Shown: piece by piece, positions 1 to 9,341 of the stretch
Numbering within the stretch: position 1 is the stretch's first letter
Layout of the letters: each line of letters starts with the position of its first letter
Origin: Rhodothermales bacterium
Lineage (GTDB): Bacteria; Bacteroidota; Rhodothermia; Rhodothermales; Bin80
Assembly (NCBI GenBank): GCA_028278205.1
Contig: JANQES010000069.1
Location: 48,664 to 112,663 of the forward strand
DNA: 64,000 nucleotides
Direction: 5' to 3'
The notes under the pieces: model-generated
Databases searched by the model: none
What the model saw: only the letters and a program-made list of their open reading frames with translations
What the model was told of the DNA's origin: nothing
Translations under genes and position numbers: made by a program

Positions 1-925
1 CGTTGACGGAAATAAGCATCAGGTTGGCCAGGACCACGCCGCCGACGAGGATGGAAATCGCGGCGATCAGCGGCAGGAACACCGTAAAGATCCGGGTCAT
101 CGATTCGACCATCTCTCGGATCTGGACCGAGGTCATCATCGAGAAATCGTCGGTCTCGTCGGCGTTAATATGATGGCGTTCTCGCAGCAGCGCCGTGATG
201 TCTGCCACGGTGTCGTCTATCTTGTCGCGGTCTCGAACGCGCAAACTCGCCGCCATCACGTAGTCCACATTCATCAACCGCCGCATCACCGTCGTAATGG
301 GGACGATGATCTCGTTATCTTTGTCGATCCCGTGCGGGTCGATGCCCATCGGTTCGAGGATGCCGATGATCCGAAACGGCACAGACCCGACGCGGATCTG
401 CTCGCCGATGGGGTCGATGTCTCCGAAGAGGTCTCGCACGGCGGTCTCGCCGATGAGGGCTACCCGCGCGGACTGCCGCATGTCGGCTTCGGTGAAGTAC
501 GAACCGCGCGTCACACTCCGGTTCCAGACGACCTCCGCCGCGGGCGAGTGCCCCATGACGTTGAGTTCGGTGCTTTTATCCTTATAGATCGCGTCCTGGT
601 TCAAGAGCATCTGTAGCGGATCCGCCAACTCGACGTTCGGGATTTCGGCCTCGATGGCTTCGAGATCCTCCAGGACCAACGTCGTCGTGGGGCCGCCCTC
701 CTGAAAGCCCCGCATCTGGCCGGGGCCGGAAAAGAGCATGATGTTCGACGGGCTGAACATGCGCTCGACTTTAGCCATGATCTCTGCCTGGGTGCTCTTG
801 CCCATGGCCACCACCAGCATCAGCGCCGTAATGCCGACGACGACGCCCAGCATCATAAAGGAAGAGCGCATCTTATGACGCCCCATCGTGCGCAACCCGC
901 TTTTGATAACGCGACTCCTTTTCAT
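1..925 (-). CDS. MacB-like ABC transporter permease, N-terminal part (cut by window edge)
   Basis: This is the inner-membrane permease of a MacAB-type efflux or lipoprotein-handling ABC system. The frame is open from ATG at 925 to the window edge (308 codons). It begins MKRSRVIKSGLRTMGRHKMR, followed by a first membrane segment (SSFMMLGVVVGITALMLVVA). A large periplasmic domain comes next, with the MacB-type run of TEADM, VALIGETAV and DPIGEQIRVG. A second membrane segment starts near the edge (FLPLIAAISILVGGVVLANL). It is the last gene seen of a minus-strand operon after the adaptor and ATPase genes. The missing C-terminus should hold the remaining membrane helices. Family assignment is firm; the substrate is unknown. 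Confidence 0.88.
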   Translation of the reverse strand, partial: MKRSRVIKSGLRTMGRHKMRSSFMMLGVVVGITALMLVVAMGKSTQAEIMAKVERMFSPSNIMLFSGPGQMRGFQEGGPTTTLVLEDLEAIEAEIPNVELADPLQMLLNQDAIYKDKSTELNVMGHSPAAEVVWNRSVTRGSYFTEADMRQSARVALIGETAVRDLFGDIDPIGEQIRVGSVPFRIIGILEPMGIDPHGIDKDNEIIVPITTVMRRLMNVDYVMAASLRVRDRDKIDDTVADITALLRERHHINADETDDFSMMTSVQIREMVESMTRIFTVFLPLIAAISILVGGVVLANLMLISVN

Positions 926-1007
926 GGTTCTGTTCGTTTAAGTTTGCCGAAGTTGCCCTGTAAGAGCAATTTGGTGCGCCTTATGGTCCCGCTTCGCGCC
1001 GGCGTTC

Positions 1008-1091
1008 GCGTGTGTCACTGGTCACTGGTCATTAGTCACTGGTTTTAAAAGAGACACCAGTGACCAGTGACTCGTGACCAGTGACACACGC
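1008..1091. repeat. Heptad-repeat hairpin, word GTCACTG
   Basis: The left arm (1008-1043) is a run of GTCACTG heptads with one GTCATTA variant. The right arm (1056-1091) is its reverse complement at 32 of 36 positions, with a 12-nt loop. The element lies inside the efflux operon, between the ATPase gene and the permease gene, so a full transcription stop here would cut off the permease. It could instead set the ratio of the two products or act as an mRNA stability hairpin. Confidence 0.9.
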
Positions 1092-1157
1092 CAACCGTCG
1101 TGCAAGGTGAAACCAGCAGATTTACCCAATTGCTTTTTCATGGCTATTAGCATCCAA

Positions 1158-1886
1158 TCAATGCGCCGGGGCTGCCGGCATCGCCTGGAGGGCGGCCTCG
1201 GCGTCTTTGGGCTGCGCCACCGGATCGTCGCCCACAATCTCTCCATCGACGATCCGGACGATGCGTTGGGTGTGCTGGGCCAGGTCTTGATCGTGCGTGA
1301 TGAGCACGAGGGTTTTTCCCTGGCGGTTCAGGGCCTGGAAGAGGGCCATGATCTCCAGGCTGGAACGGGTATCGAGGTTGCCGGTCGGCTCGTCGGCGAA
1401 GATGATATCGGGATCGTTAACCAGCGCCCGGGCGATAGCCACCCGTTGCTGTTGCCCGCCCGAGAGTTCGCTCGGATAGTGCCTTGCCCGGTTTGCCAGG
1501 CCCACCTTCTCCAGTGCCCGTTGCGCCCGATCCTTTAAGTCTGTGCGGTCGGAATAGACCAGCGGAAGCTCGACGTTTTCCAGCGCGCTGGTTTTGGGCA
1601 ACAGGTGAAACGTCTGAAAGACAAACCCGATTTTCTGATTGCGAAGCTGGGCCAGTTCATCGATGGTCAGGACGCTCACTTCTCGGTTGTCAAGGAGGTA
1701 GGACCCTTCGTCCGGACGGTCGAGCAGGCCCATGATATTCATCAACGTCGACTTGCCCGAACCGGAGGGGCCGACGATGGCCAGGAACTCGCCCTGACCG
1801 ACGGGCAGCGACACATTCTTGAGAGCCTGGACCATCGCGCTTTCGTCCTTCTTATAGGTCTTGCTGATGTTTTCGAGTGTAATCAT
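1158..1886 (-). CDS. MacB/LolD-type ABC transporter ATP-binding protein
   Basis: This 242-residue cytoplasmic ATPase powers the neighbouring permease. It shows the Walker A motif GPSGSGKST near residue 40, the signature LSGGQQQR, Walker [14 protein letters not shown] and an H-loop LVLITHD. The EPTGNLD form is typical of the LolD/MacB/FtsE subgroup. The start at 1886 is supported by AGGAGG about 8 nt upstream. It lies 34 nt downstream of the adaptor gene in the same operon. The short C-terminal tail after the ATPase core ([12 protein letters not shown]) has no obvious function. Confidence 0.95.
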   Translation of the reverse strand: MITLENISKTYKKDESAMVQALKNVSLPVGQGEFLAIVGPSGSGKSTLMNIMGLLDRPDEGSYLLDNREVSVLTIDELAQLRNQKIGFVFQTFHLLPKTSALENVELPLVYSDRTDLKDRAQRALEKVGLANRARHYPSELSGGQQQRVAIARALVNDPDIIFADEPTGNLDTRSSLEIMALFQALNRQGKTLVLITHDQDLAQHTQRIVRIVDGEIVGDDPVAQPKDAEAALQAMPAAPAH

Positions 1887-1920
1887 CGGTTCCTCCTGGA
1901 CGCTTTGTGTGCTGGGGGGG

Positions 1921-2988
1921 TTACTCTACTTCATCAAGGATGACGACCTCTTGCGGGCTGAGGCCCTCGGTAATCTCGGTGTAGCTCTTCCCTCTGAAGC
2001 CCGCTGTCACCGGGCGTTTTTGGGGCTGGCCGTCCTGAAGCACGTAGACGTGGTGCCGTCCGTCGTCCTTGCGCAGAGCGCGATGAGGCACGGCCAGCAC
2101 GTCGTCTCGGGAAGCCAGGAAAATGTTGATCGTCGTGGTCATTTCCGGGCGCAGCGTCCGGCCCTTGCTGTCGGTGATTTCAACGATGGTGACATAGTTG
2201 ACGACGTTGTCCTGGATCTCGGCCTTGGGGTAGATGGCCGTCACCTGCCCCTCGAAATCGACGTCGGGATAGGTATCAACTTGGAAGGAGGCACGCTGGC
2301 CCACTTCAATCCGGCCGATGTCGGTTTCATCGACGTAGGCCCACACTTCGAGCCGGTCCAGGTCGATGATCGTCACAAACGTGGGCGAGGCAAAACTGGC
2401 CGCGACGGTTTCGCCGACCTGCGTGGCAATAGACGCCACGACGCCGGCCACCGGGGCGCGGATCCTGGTGTAGTCCAACTGGATCTGCGCATACTCCAGG
2501 TTGGCTTCCGTCTCTTTGACCCGCGCTTCGGCCACCCGGTAGGCGCGTTCGGCCAGGTCTACCTCTTCCTTCGAGCTAAACTGCTTCTCGAAGAGTTGAC
2601 GCTTGCGTTCCAGATCCAGCCGGGCGTATTCTCGGTCGGCCAGGGCATGTTCGCGGGCCGCCAGCGCCTGGTTGTATTGCGCCTGATATTCGGTAGGGTC
2701 CAACTCCGAGAGCAACGCGCCCTTTTTTACGGGGTCGCCGATGTTGACGTAAAGCCGTTTTAGAATGCCTGAAACCCGAGACCCCACGCGTACCTCGGCG
2801 CCTACCTGGGGTTTGATGATGCCGGTGGCCAGCACAGACGAGCCGAGATCGCGCCGCTTTACAATCGTCGTTTCCCAATCGGAGGCATCCCGTGGGCGCT
2901 CATTGAAAAGGAGGCCGGTTTGCGTGCCCACAACGAGGCCGATCCCCAGAAGAACCCCGATCCCGATTATCGCTTTTAGCGTTTTCAT
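1921..2988 (-). CDS. MacA/HlyD-family periplasmic adaptor (membrane fusion protein)
   Basis: This 355-residue protein links the inner-membrane permease to an outer-membrane channel. It starts with one signal anchor (KAIIGIGVLLGIGLVVG). A barrel-sandwich half (VGSRVSGILKRLYVNIGDPV) follows, then a long coiled-coil hairpin rich in Glu, Arg and Ala, then the second lipoyl-like half (IRAPVAGVVASIATQVGETV) and a beta-barrel domain. An upstream in-frame ATG at 3156 would add 56 residues with no membrane-fusion character. ATG 2988 is chosen because AAGGAG lies 10 nt before it and the signal anchor follows directly. It is co-oriented with the PadR gene upstream. Confidence 0.92.
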   Translation of the reverse strand: MKTLKAIIGIGVLLGIGLVVGTQTGLLFNERPRDASDWETTIVKRRDLGSSVLATGIIKPQVGAEVRVGSRVSGILKRLYVNIGDPVKKGALLSELDPTEYQAQYNQALAAREHALADREYARLDLERKRQLFEKQFSSKEEVDLAERAYRVAEARVKETEANLEYAQIQLDYTRIRAPVAGVVASIATQVGETVAASFASPTFVTIIDLDRLEVWAYVDETDIGRIEVGQRASFQVDTYPDVDFEGQVTAIYPKAEIQDNVVNYVTIVEITDSKGRTLRPEMTTTINIFLASRDDVLAVPHRALRKDDGRHHVYVLQDGQPQKRPVTAGFRGKSYTEITEGLSPQEVVILDEVE

Positions 2989-3152
2989 GGCGAGAGTTCT
3001 CCTTCGGGATGGAGAAGGCGCGGGAGACAAGATCCAGTATAGGTTATGTAGAAGACGCCGGTGTTCGAAGGTAGAGGGGGATCCACGAAAGACCCTGTGA
3101 GGGATTCCCCTGCAAAGAACGCAGATGCTATGGAGGCCGGTATCCGCATACC

Positions 3153-3674
3153 TCAAGCGGCGCCAAGATGCCCTTGTTCAAGTTTGAGAAGGATCTCATC
3201 GACCCATTCCAACTCGGCCCTGAAATGCCGTTGCCGGTGCAAGAGCAGCAGCCCAAAACTGCCCGGATGCTCAGGATGCGCCAACACCTCCTCCAACAGC
3301 CCTTCGACGATCTCGCGTCGTTTTTGCAGCAGCGGTATGGATTCCTCGGCAGGCAGCGCATCCAAAAAAAGCAGGCTGATGTTGCTCTGGAAAGCAGCCG
3401 GGGTGTACGCGTCCAGGCTCTGGCGCACCATGGCCTGGAAGGCGTCTTCGCCTTCCGGCGTGATGGCATAGACGCGCCGCACGGGCCGGTTGCCCACCTG
3501 TTCTTCCTTGAAGCTGATCCAGCCTTTTTGGGTCATCTTGCCGAGGAGATGATAGGCGGTGGCTTTCTTCACGGGCACGAACAGGCTCCTGTGCGCTTCA
3601 AGCATTTCGTTGAGCTGGTAGCCATGCATGTCGTGCATGCGCAACATACCCAACAAGAGAAGCTGTTTTTCCAT
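3153..3674 (-). CDS. PadR-family transcriptional regulator
   Basis: This 173-residue DNA-binding regulator has an N-terminal winged helix (LLLLGMLRMHDMHGYQLNEM, then the KKATAYHLLGKMTQKGWI recognition region) and the PadR wing (GNRPVRRVYAITPEG). A C-terminal helical dimerisation part follows. It is the first gene of the efflux operon, and a large palindrome sits 23 nt upstream of its start, so autoregulated repression of the pump released by a ligand is likely. The N-terminus is slightly short for the family, so an upstream non-ATG start cannot be excluded. Confidence 0.88.
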   Translation of the reverse strand: MEKQLLLLGMLRMHDMHGYQLNEMLEAHRSLFVPVKKATAYHLLGKMTQKGWISFKEEQVGNRPVRRVYAITPEGEDAFQAMVRQSLDAYTPAAFQSNISLLFLDALPAEESIPLLQKRREIVEGLLEEVLAHPEHPGSFGLLLLHRQRHFRAELEWVDEILLKLEQGHLGAA

Positions 3675-3696
3675 GGCGGCACGTCGTTTTTAGATT

Positions 3697-3744
3697 AATC
3701 ATGATTAGTCAAGATTGTATAGTCAATATTGACTAATCATGATT
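3697..3744. promoter_or_regulatory. Palindromic operator upstream of the padR-type gene
   Basis: Two 21-nt arms (3697-3717 and 3724-3744) are inverted copies with a single mismatch and a 6-nt spacer, TATAGT. Each arm contains the perfect small palindrome AATCATGATT. It lies just upstream of the PadR gene in the gap to the divergent plus-strand oxidoreductase genes. It is AT-rich in a GC-rich region, and TATAGT or nearby TATA-like runs could be a promoter -10. It is the obvious candidate PadR binding site and might also influence the divergent genes. Confidence 0.75.
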
Positions 3745-3944
3745 GATTATACGCTAGAGATTGTCGTTGTTTCAAGAGCAGAGGATGAAGATTGGGCAAA
3801 GGATATGTCTGAGAGTGAAAAGATGATGTAGGAGATTTGCCCGCATGAGAAAGCGGCATCGCCCTATAGCGCGTGGGGGCGGGGTGGCTTAGATAAAATT
3901 GGTTAACTACGAGCTCTTTCAATTCTCTGGGCGAGGTACCAGCT

Positions 3945-4424
3945 ATGGCACGATTCACCCTTATCGTTAACGGGAAGCAACGCGAGGTGGACGTCCCGCC
4001 GGACACCCCCCTGTTGTGGGTCCTGCGCGATACGCTTGGGCTGACAGGCACCAAGTACAGTTGCGGCGAGGCGCTTTGCGGCGCCTGCACCGTGCATCTC
4101 AACGGCAACCCGATCGCCTCTTGCCGCTACCCGATCTCCGCCGTCGGCGGGCAGACGGTGACCACCATCGAAGGCCTCTCGGCAGACGGCACGCATCCGG
4201 TGCAGCAGGCGTGGGTCGAACTCAGCGTCCCGCAATGCGGCTATTGCCAGACCGGGCAGATCATGCAGGCAGCGGCTTTGTTGGAAGACAACCCCAACCC
4301 CAGCCTCGCCGAGGTCGATGCGGCGATGGCCGGGGTGCTTTGCCGGTGCGGCACCTACCTGCGCATCCGCAAGGCCGTTCAACGCGCGGCTGAACTCAAA
4401 AGCATGGTCGGAGGTGTGCGATGA
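3945..4424 (+). CDS. Molybdenum hydroxylase 2Fe-2S subunit (IorA-like)
   Basis: This 159-residue electron-transfer subunit belongs to the xanthine dehydrogenase/isoquinoline 1-oxidoreductase family. The N-terminal plant-ferredoxin-like domain has [15 protein letters not shown]. The C-terminal four-helix domain carries the second cluster ([11 protein letters not shown] and [10 protein letters not shown]). No FAD subunit is adjacent, as is usual for the two-subunit IorAB type, where electrons go to a cytochrome or similar acceptor. The stop overlaps the next start (ATGA at 4421-4424), implying translational coupling. The actual substrate cannot be read from the sequence. Confidence 0.93.
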   Translation: MARFTLIVNGKQREVDVPPDTPLLWVLRDTLGLTGTKYSCGEALCGACTVHLNGNPIASCRYPISAVGGQTVTTIEGLSADGTHPVQQAWVELSVPQCGYCQTGQIMQAAALLEDNPNPSLAEVDAAMAGVLCRCGTYLRIRKAVQRAAELKSMVGGVR

Positions 4425-6661
4425 AAGATCAAGATTTTCTCTATCAGATCGGTCTCGCGCCCGACGAGGCCGAGACCAGCGACGCTGCCTCCTGGGAATT
4501 CAGCCGGCGCGATTTCTTCAAGATCGGAGCCGCTGCCTCGGGTGGGTTGCTCCTGAGCATGTACTGGCCCTCGCCGGCCTCCGCCAAAGCCGGCGCGGCT
4601 GTGTTCGAACCCAACGTCTTCGTCAAGATCGGCACGGACGGGCTGGTGACGTTTACCAGTCCTGAGTGCGAGATGGGGCAGGGCAGCCGCACGTCGCTGG
4701 CCGTCATCGTCACCGACGAACTCGATGCCGACTGGTCGATGGTGCGCATCGAGCAGGCGCCGCTCCATGAACAGTACGGCGCGCAGTGGACCGGCGGCAG
4801 CACCAGCATCCGCACGCGCTGGAACGAACTGCGCACAGCCGGCGCCACGGCCCGCGCCATGCTCATCGCCGCCGCCGCCGAGACCTGGCGCGTCGATCCG
4901 GCTTCCTGCACGACGGATCGCGGTGTGGTCATCCATCGCGCAAGCGGGCGAAAGCTGCCCTACGGCGAGTTGGCCGAAGCCGCCGCGCGCCTGCCGGCGC
5001 CCACCGACGTGCCGCTCAAAGATCCGAAAGACTTCCGCCTCATCGGCAAGCCGATGGGCAGCGTAGACATCCCGGCCATGACGCGGGGCGAAGCGGTCTT
5101 CGGGTTCGACCTGACGCTGCCGGGCATGCGCTACGCCGTCATCAAGCGGTGTCCGGTGTTCGGTGGAACCGTGAAAAGTTTCGATGCGAGCGGTACGGAG
5201 GCCGTCCCCGGCGTGCTGGCCGTCTTCGAGGTGCAGCCGACGGGCCGGCCTTTTCACGTGGCTGCCGGTGTGGCCGTCATCGCCGAGACGACGTGGGCGG
5301 CGCTGAAAGGACGCGAAGAACTCGATGTGGATTGGGAGGAAGGACCGCATGCCGCCGAAAACTCGAAAACGCTCAGCGAGCAGATGCACACGCTGACGGA
5401 AACACCCGGCGACGTGATCTTCGAAAAGGGCAACGTCGTGCTGGACACCGAAGACGTGATTCAGGCCGTCTACGAAATGCCCTTCCTCTCGCACGCGCCG
5501 ATGGAGCCGATGAACTGCATCGCCCACGTGCAAGGAAACCGATGCGAACTCTGGGCGCCGACGCAAAACCCGGCAGCCAACCGGGGCGCCGTCGCGCGGG
5601 TGCTCGGCATACCGGCGCAGAACATCCACGTCAACATCATCATGACCGGCGGCGGTTTCGGCAGGCGGCTTCAGTCGGATTATGCCATCGAGGCGGCGCT
5701 GCTCTCGAAGGCCGTCGGGGCGCCGGTGAAGGTGCTCTGGACGCGCGACGACGACTTGCAGCACGACTTCTATCGCCCCGCCAACCTCCACCGCCTCGAT
5801 GCGAAGCTGGACGCGAACGGCTATCCGGAAGCCCTGCGCCATCGCATCGCCTCGACCTCGCTCGCCGAGAGTTCGGGCGGGCCGGACGTCGAAAACAAGC
5901 ACCGCTCCGAAGTCGGCGGCGCTGCCGACATGCGCTACCGCATTCCTAACCGGCGGTGCGAGTTTGTCAACATCTCGGCGGCTATCCCGCGCGGGGCGTG
6001 GCGTTCGGTATCCAACACATTCACCGCCTTTGCCGTCGAAAGCTTCATCGACGAGATGGCCGTGGCCGCCGGCAAAGATCCCTATCAGTATCGCCGGGAC
6101 CTGATCGACATGAGCGTTAAGCCGGATCCGGACAATCCGTTTTCATTCGATCCGGCGCGGCTCAAAGGGGTGTTGGATCTGGCGGCGGAGAAAGCGGGCT
6201 GGGGCAAGGAGTTGCCTCCCGGTCACGGCCTGGGCATCGCCTGCCATTACTCGTTTTTGACCTACGCCGCCGAAGTCATCGAAGCCTCTGTCGAGGACGG
6301 CGCTGTCAAGATCCATCGTGTCGTGGCGGCGGTCGATTGCGGCACCGTCGTCAACCCGGACACCGGCGGGTCGCAGGTCGAAGGCGGCATCATCGACGGG
6401 CTCTCCGTGGCGTTCCACCAGGCCATCACGCTGCGCAAGGGACGGGTGAGACAGGACAACTTCCACGATTATCCCTTGATGCGCATCAACGAAGCGCCGG
6501 CCTCCATCGAAGTACACTTCGTCCCCAGCGACGCGCCGCCGACGGGGCTGGGCGAGCCGGTTCTACCGCCCGCCGCCCCGGCGCTGGCCAACGCGCTCTT
6601 CGCCGCCACCGGCAAGCGCATCCGCACCCTGCCGCTGGCTGAGTTCGATTGGCGGGGTTGA
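4421..6661 (+). CDS. Molybdenum hydroxylase large subunit with Tat signal (IorB-like)
   Basis: This 746-residue molybdopterin cytosine dinucleotide-binding catalytic subunit carries a twin-arginine motif at residues 29-30 (SRRDFFKIG) followed by a hydrophobic stretch. It is therefore predicted to be exported folded, carrying its small partner along. Cofactor-binding features are GGGFGRR in the middle and the C-terminal [20 protein letters not shown] region holding the catalytic Glu. Possible substrates are aldehydes or N-heteroaromatics. It contrasts with the second hydroxylase at 9.5-14.9 kb, which has no export signal. Confidence 0.92.
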   Translation: MKDQDFLYQIGLAPDEAETSDAASWEFSRRDFFKIGAAASGGLLLSMYWPSPASAKAGAAVFEPNVFVKIGTDGLVTFTSPECEMGQGSRTSLAVIVTDELDADWSMVRIEQAPLHEQYGAQWTGGSTSIRTRWNELRTAGATARAMLIAAAAETWRVDPASCTTDRGVVIHRASGRKLPYGELAEAAARLPAPTDVPLKDPKDFRLIGKPMGSVDIPAMTRGEAVFGFDLTLPGMRYAVIKRCPVFGGTVKSFDASGTEAVPGVLAVFEVQPTGRPFHVAAGVAVIAETTWAALKGREELDVDWEEGPHAAENSKTLSEQMHTLTETPGDVIFEKGNVVLDTEDVIQAVYEMPFLSHAPMEPMNCIAHVQGNRCELWAPTQNPAANRGAVARVLGIPAQNIHVNIIMTGGGFGRRLQSDYAIEAALLSKAVGAPVKVLWTRDDDLQHDFYRPANLHRLDAKLDANGYPEALRHRIASTSLAESSGGPDVENKHRSEVGGAADMRYRIPNRRCEFVNISAAIPRGAWRSVSNTFTAFAVESFIDEMAVAAGKDPYQYRRDLIDMSVKPDPDNPFSFDPARLKGVLDLAAEKAGWGKELPPGHGLGIACHYSFLTYAAEVIEASVEDGAVKIHRVVAAVDCGTVVNPDTGGSQVEGGIIDGLSVAFHQAITLRKGRVRQDNFHDYPLMRINEAPASIEVHFVPSDAPPTGLGEPVLPPAAPALANALFAATGKRIRTLPLAEFDWRG

Positions 6662-6667
6662 GGGACT

Positions 6668-6756
6668 GGGGAAGGGAAGGGCCAATGGCCAATAGCCAAT
6701 AGGGACTTGAACCACACCCTATTCGCCATTGGCCACTGGCCATTCGCCCCTCCCCA
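6668..6756. repeat. Heptad-repeat hairpin, word GCCAATG/GCCAATA
   Basis: After the large-subunit stop, GCCAATG and GCCAATA heptads (about 6680-6703) pair with inverted GGCCATT/ATTGGC units at 6718-6742. The inner 25 nt match at 22 positions, and the GGGGAAGGG/CCCCTCCCC flanks extend the stem. The rest of the 6662-7020 gap holds nothing else I can support. Confidence 0.85.
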
Positions 6757-7020
6757 CGTTTTACCTTTCTACCTTAGGCTGCTTGAAACGGTAATATTGT
6801 TATGGGGTGAGGGCGGTGGTGCGGCTCGGTGGGTGTAGAAAATACTCAGATTCTGTGAAGGAGGGTAGAAACTACCCAGCAGGGGTGAGGAGAAAGTACC
6901 CAAACGGGTCATTTCGTGGCTTGGCACACCTGTTGTTGACGCGGTGGCATGGTTATCAGCGCGTAATTCTGTAACCACGTATGCTCTCCATGCTCTCCCC
7001 AACCAAACTCTCCCCTTGCT

Positions 7021-7305
7021 ATGACAGAACCAATCCTGATCCACATCAAGGGCCACGCCTATTCCAACTGCTTGCCGATAGACTTCGTCGATGACGACGT
7101 CAAGGCGTGGGTGCAGGCGTTCGATCACGTGGTGCGCTACGTCGCGCCGCATCGCCTGTCCTTTATGCTCCATGGCCGCGGCTGCCGCGTATTTTTCCGT
7201 GAGGGGGTTCCTGTGAAGAAAGATGTAGACCGGCTCTGCGCTAAACTGAGCATGTTCGAGAACCATCCTATTCCGGTTCGCTCGACCTTGCAAGCTGCTG
7301 CATAG
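7021..7305 (+). CDS. Hypothetical protein, 94 residues
   Basis: I do not recognise this small protein. It is soluble, with no signal peptide or membrane segment, has a mixed alpha/beta composition, and ends in a basic stretch (KKDVDRLCAKLSMFENHPIPVRST). The codon use is GC-rich at third positions like its neighbours, and a terminator-like structure follows, which supports it being a real gene. There is no clear ribosome binding site; the ATG follows a pyrimidine-rich stretch. Confidence 0.5.
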   Translation: MTEPILIHIKGHAYSNCLPIDFVDDDVKAWVQAFDHVVRYVAPHRLSFMLHGRGCRVFFREGVPVKKDVDRLCAKLSMFENHPIPVRSTLQAAA

Positions 7306-7342
7306 GGTTTAGCGCAAGTTCGGAAAGACAGTTCATCGGGTA

Positions 7343-7425
7343 CAAAGACCTGACTTGTTTACCCTCTCCCCGTGGCTCTTTGAGCGGCGGGGCGGAGGCG
7401 AAAACGGGCCAGGTCTTTGTTTTTT
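7343..7425. terminator. Terminator-like hairpin after the 94-residue gene
   Basis: CAAAGACCTG (7343-7352) and CAGGTCTTTG (7410-7419) form a perfect 10-bp outer stem followed by a T run (7420-7425). The 57-nt loop contains CTCCCCG and CGGGGCGG, which may form an inner stem. The long loop makes this a structured element rather than a textbook terminator. Confidence 0.5.
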
Positions 7426-7449
7426 GAAGGATGACGCAGAATTGAACGG

Positions 7450-7496
7450 CAACGCCCCGGCATCGCGTTATGATCGATGCCGGGGCGTTGTTTTTT
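7450..7496 (+). terminator. Strong Rho-independent terminator
   Basis: A perfect 16-bp GC-rich stem (7450-7465 with 7475-7490) with a 9-nt loop is followed by six T residues. It is the second terminator-like structure downstream of the 94-residue gene. A short transcript could run between 7305 and 7496, but no RNA family is recognisable. Confidence 0.85.
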
Positions 7497-7650
7497 GTTG
7501 AAGGGATGCTATGGCCGGGCGGCAGCGCAGGCGAACACTTCACTTCTTCAGGCGCACTCACGCCGCCTGCCTGCCGCCGGCCTACCCTGGGGCTCAACAT
7601 GACAGCCGGGCAGGGGCGTGGGCCGTGCCGCCCGCCCGGCTGTGGTGGGC

Positions 7651-7830
7651 CTATTCTGTGCAATAGGGGAGGGCCAGTTCCGAGCCGGGGTTGTCCGCCT
7701 CTTTGCTAAAGAACCCGACGCGTTGGCCGTAGTCGACGGAGACGGGCACCATCGCGATGCCGTAGCGGCAAGCGTCGAGGTGATGGAACGCAAAACGTGA
7801 TGTATCAAGAATGTTGCCAGTCGGCGTTTT
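7651..7830 (-). pseudogene. Possible C-terminal gene remnant
   Basis: Reading the minus strand between stops at 7831-7833 and 7651-7653 gives 59 codons with coding-like GC-rich third positions (FHHLDACRYGIAMVPVSVDY, then GFFSKEADNPGSELALPYC). The only in-frame ATG falls midway, so no full gene starts here. It reads like the end of a protein whose upstream part is lost. I do not know the family. The surrounding 7.5-8.3 kb holds no other convincing gene. Confidence 0.35.
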
Positions 7831-8316
7831 CTAGAGGGGGCGCGTGGTTCATCAAGGCGCGCGGCGTATGGTAGAGGCGCCGTGTTCAGGTTCATCATGT
7901 CTGTATGGCGGTGCAGTTCGGAAGGCTCGGAAAAGGACGTTTATAAGGAGTCAAGATCGAAATCATCGAACAGTCTTTGGTAGAATCGGGCAGTGGTATC
8001 CGGACATCGTCAATCTGAATAGCGGTTGGATGGGTGTTGCGATGAAGGCTAATCGAAAGACGCGGGCTTTCAGAACAGGACGCGTTGGCGCATTACCTTT
8101 TGAAACAGCCAGTCGGGCAAAGTGATATATTCGCCCGTTTCCAGGCTTTCCGAATCGCAGCAAACAGTCGCGGCGTCGTATCTACTTCGCGCGGCCCAAT
8201 GCCTTGCATCTCTCATCCAAATAAGTATATTGCAACCGCTTGAATGCTGTATTGTGAGATGCCGTGCCTATTCGAGCCCCCGAATCCCCCACTCACCAAG
8301 GCATGAGGCAGCATCC

Positions 8317-8679
8317 ATGAAACTACTCACAACGACCGTCGCGCGCTACGTCTTCGCCATTCCTTTTGGCATCTTTGGCCTGTTTCACTTCATCAACGGC
8401 TCGCAAATGGCGGGCTATATACCGTCGTTTATACCAGGCGGCGTCTTCTGGGTCTACCTGACCGGTGTGGCGTTGCTGGCCGCCTGCATCAGCATCATCA
8501 TCCAGAAATACACACGCTGGGCCTGCCTGTTGCTGGCGTTGATGCTGATCATCTTTGTGCTGACGCTCCATCTGCCCGGCGTCTTCGACGAGGCCACACG
8601 GCAAATGTCGATGCCGCAACTGCTCAAAGACACGGCCCTGGCCGGCGGCGCGCTCATCCTCGCCGATAAATACGACTAA
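8317..8679 (+). CDS. DoxX-like small membrane protein
   Basis: This 120-residue integral membrane protein has four predicted helices: VARYVFAIPFGIFGLFHFI, FWVYLTGVALLAACISIII, WACLLLALMLIIFVLTLHL and a weaker LLKDTALAGGALILA. The layout and the early FGxFHF region match the DoxX/DUF417-like group. The start at 8317 is preferred over an in-frame ATG at 8122, whose 65 extra codons lack coding character. Function is unknown. A hairpin repeat follows within two bases of its stop. Confidence 0.75.
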   Translation: MKLLTTTVARYVFAIPFGIFGLFHFINGSQMAGYIPSFIPGGVFWVYLTGVALLAACISIIIQKYTRWACLLLALMLIIFVLTLHLPGVFDEATRQMSMPQLLKDTALAGGALILADKYD

Positions 8680-8680
8680 T

Positions 8681-8765
8681 GCAACCGCAGATGAGCCGGC
8701 GTGAACACAGATAAACAACGTTCTGCGCCAATCATCCGTGTCTATCCGCGTTGATCTGCGGTTGC
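8681..8765. repeat. Hairpin repeat, GATGAACGC family
   Basis: GCAACCGCAGATG at 8681-8693 pairs with TGATCTGCGGTTGC at 8752-8765. The arms continue as diverged copies of the CAGATGAACGC word (for example GTGAACACAGAT against ATCCGTGTCTAT). It is the same family as the elements at 18165, 22879 and 27256, and starts two bases after the DoxX-like stop. Confidence 0.85.
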
Positions 8766-8827
8766 AAAGATGAACGGGGATGAACGCGGATGCGTGATGG
8801 TGGATAGAGGATGGCAGAGGGCGGATG

Positions 8828-8888
8828 GCAAGCGGCAAATGGCAAAGGGTAGCTTTCTTGCGATTTGCCCTTTGCCGATTTGCCCATT
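8828..8888. repeat. Heptad-repeat hairpin, word GGCAAAT
   Basis: The heptads GGCAAGC, GGCAAAT, GGCAAAG (8828-8849) pair with CCCTTTGCC and GATTTGCCCATT (8868-8888). The right arm touches the stop codon of the minus-strand acetyltransferase gene. It is the same family as the element at 60988-61090. Confidence 0.8.
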
Positions 8889-9337
8889 CAATCAAGCCTT
8901 TTCGTCATCGTGATGAGCGGGTGGGGGCCGGCGGTGGTGAACGAGCCGGGCACGGTCTCGTAGCCCAGGTTGGCGTAGAACGTCTCCAGGTAATGATGGG
9001 GTTTGAGCGAGACCGTGGTGAGGCCTTCGCGCCGGGCCAGGGCTTCGAGGTGTTGCACGACGCGTTTGCCCAGCCCCTGGCCCCGATAGGCTGGCAGCAC
9101 GGCAATGCGCGCCAGGACGCCTTCGCGCTCTGCCGAGATCGTCAGCCGCCCGGTGGCGGCAGGGGCGCCGTCGTGCAGCGCCAGCACGTGCAACGCCGAG
9201 GCATCAAGCCCGTCGTGGACCAAATCAGCGGGGATGCCTTGCTCGACGGCGAAGACCTGATCCCGGATCGCCCGCGTTTGTTGCAAGGCTTCCGGCGTGC
9301 GGGCTTCCTGGAGGGTGATTGGGTCTGAATGGATCAT
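8888..9337 (-). CDS. GNAT-family N-acetyltransferase (ElaA-like)
   Basis: This 149-residue GNAT fold protein has the acetyl-CoA-binding motif A as VLPAYRGQGLGKRVVQHLEALA, preceded by the core strands HVLALHDGAPAATGRLTI. The YFxxxLGYE-type end is seen as TFYANLGYETV. Length and order match the ElaA-type acyltransferases; the acceptor is unknown. A repeat hairpin begins five bases upstream of the ATG and occupies the space where a ribosome binding site would be. Confidence 0.88.
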   Translation of the reverse strand: MIHSDPITLQEARTPEALQQTRAIRDQVFAVEQGIPADLVHDGLDASALHVLALHDGAPAATGRLTISAEREGVLARIAVLPAYRGQGLGKRVVQHLEALARREGLTTVSLKPHHYLETFYANLGYETVPGSFTTAGPHPLITMTKRLD

Positions 9338-9341
9338 GATT

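Noticed and set aside
3061..3156. Extended start for the MacA-like adaptor at 3156
   Set aside because: It adds 56 residues ahead of a clear signal anchor and ignores the AAGGAG site before 2988.
4379..5902. 507-codon open frame on the minus strand
   Set aside because: It is an antisense shadow of the molybdenum hydroxylase large subunit, Arg/His-rich, with no motifs.
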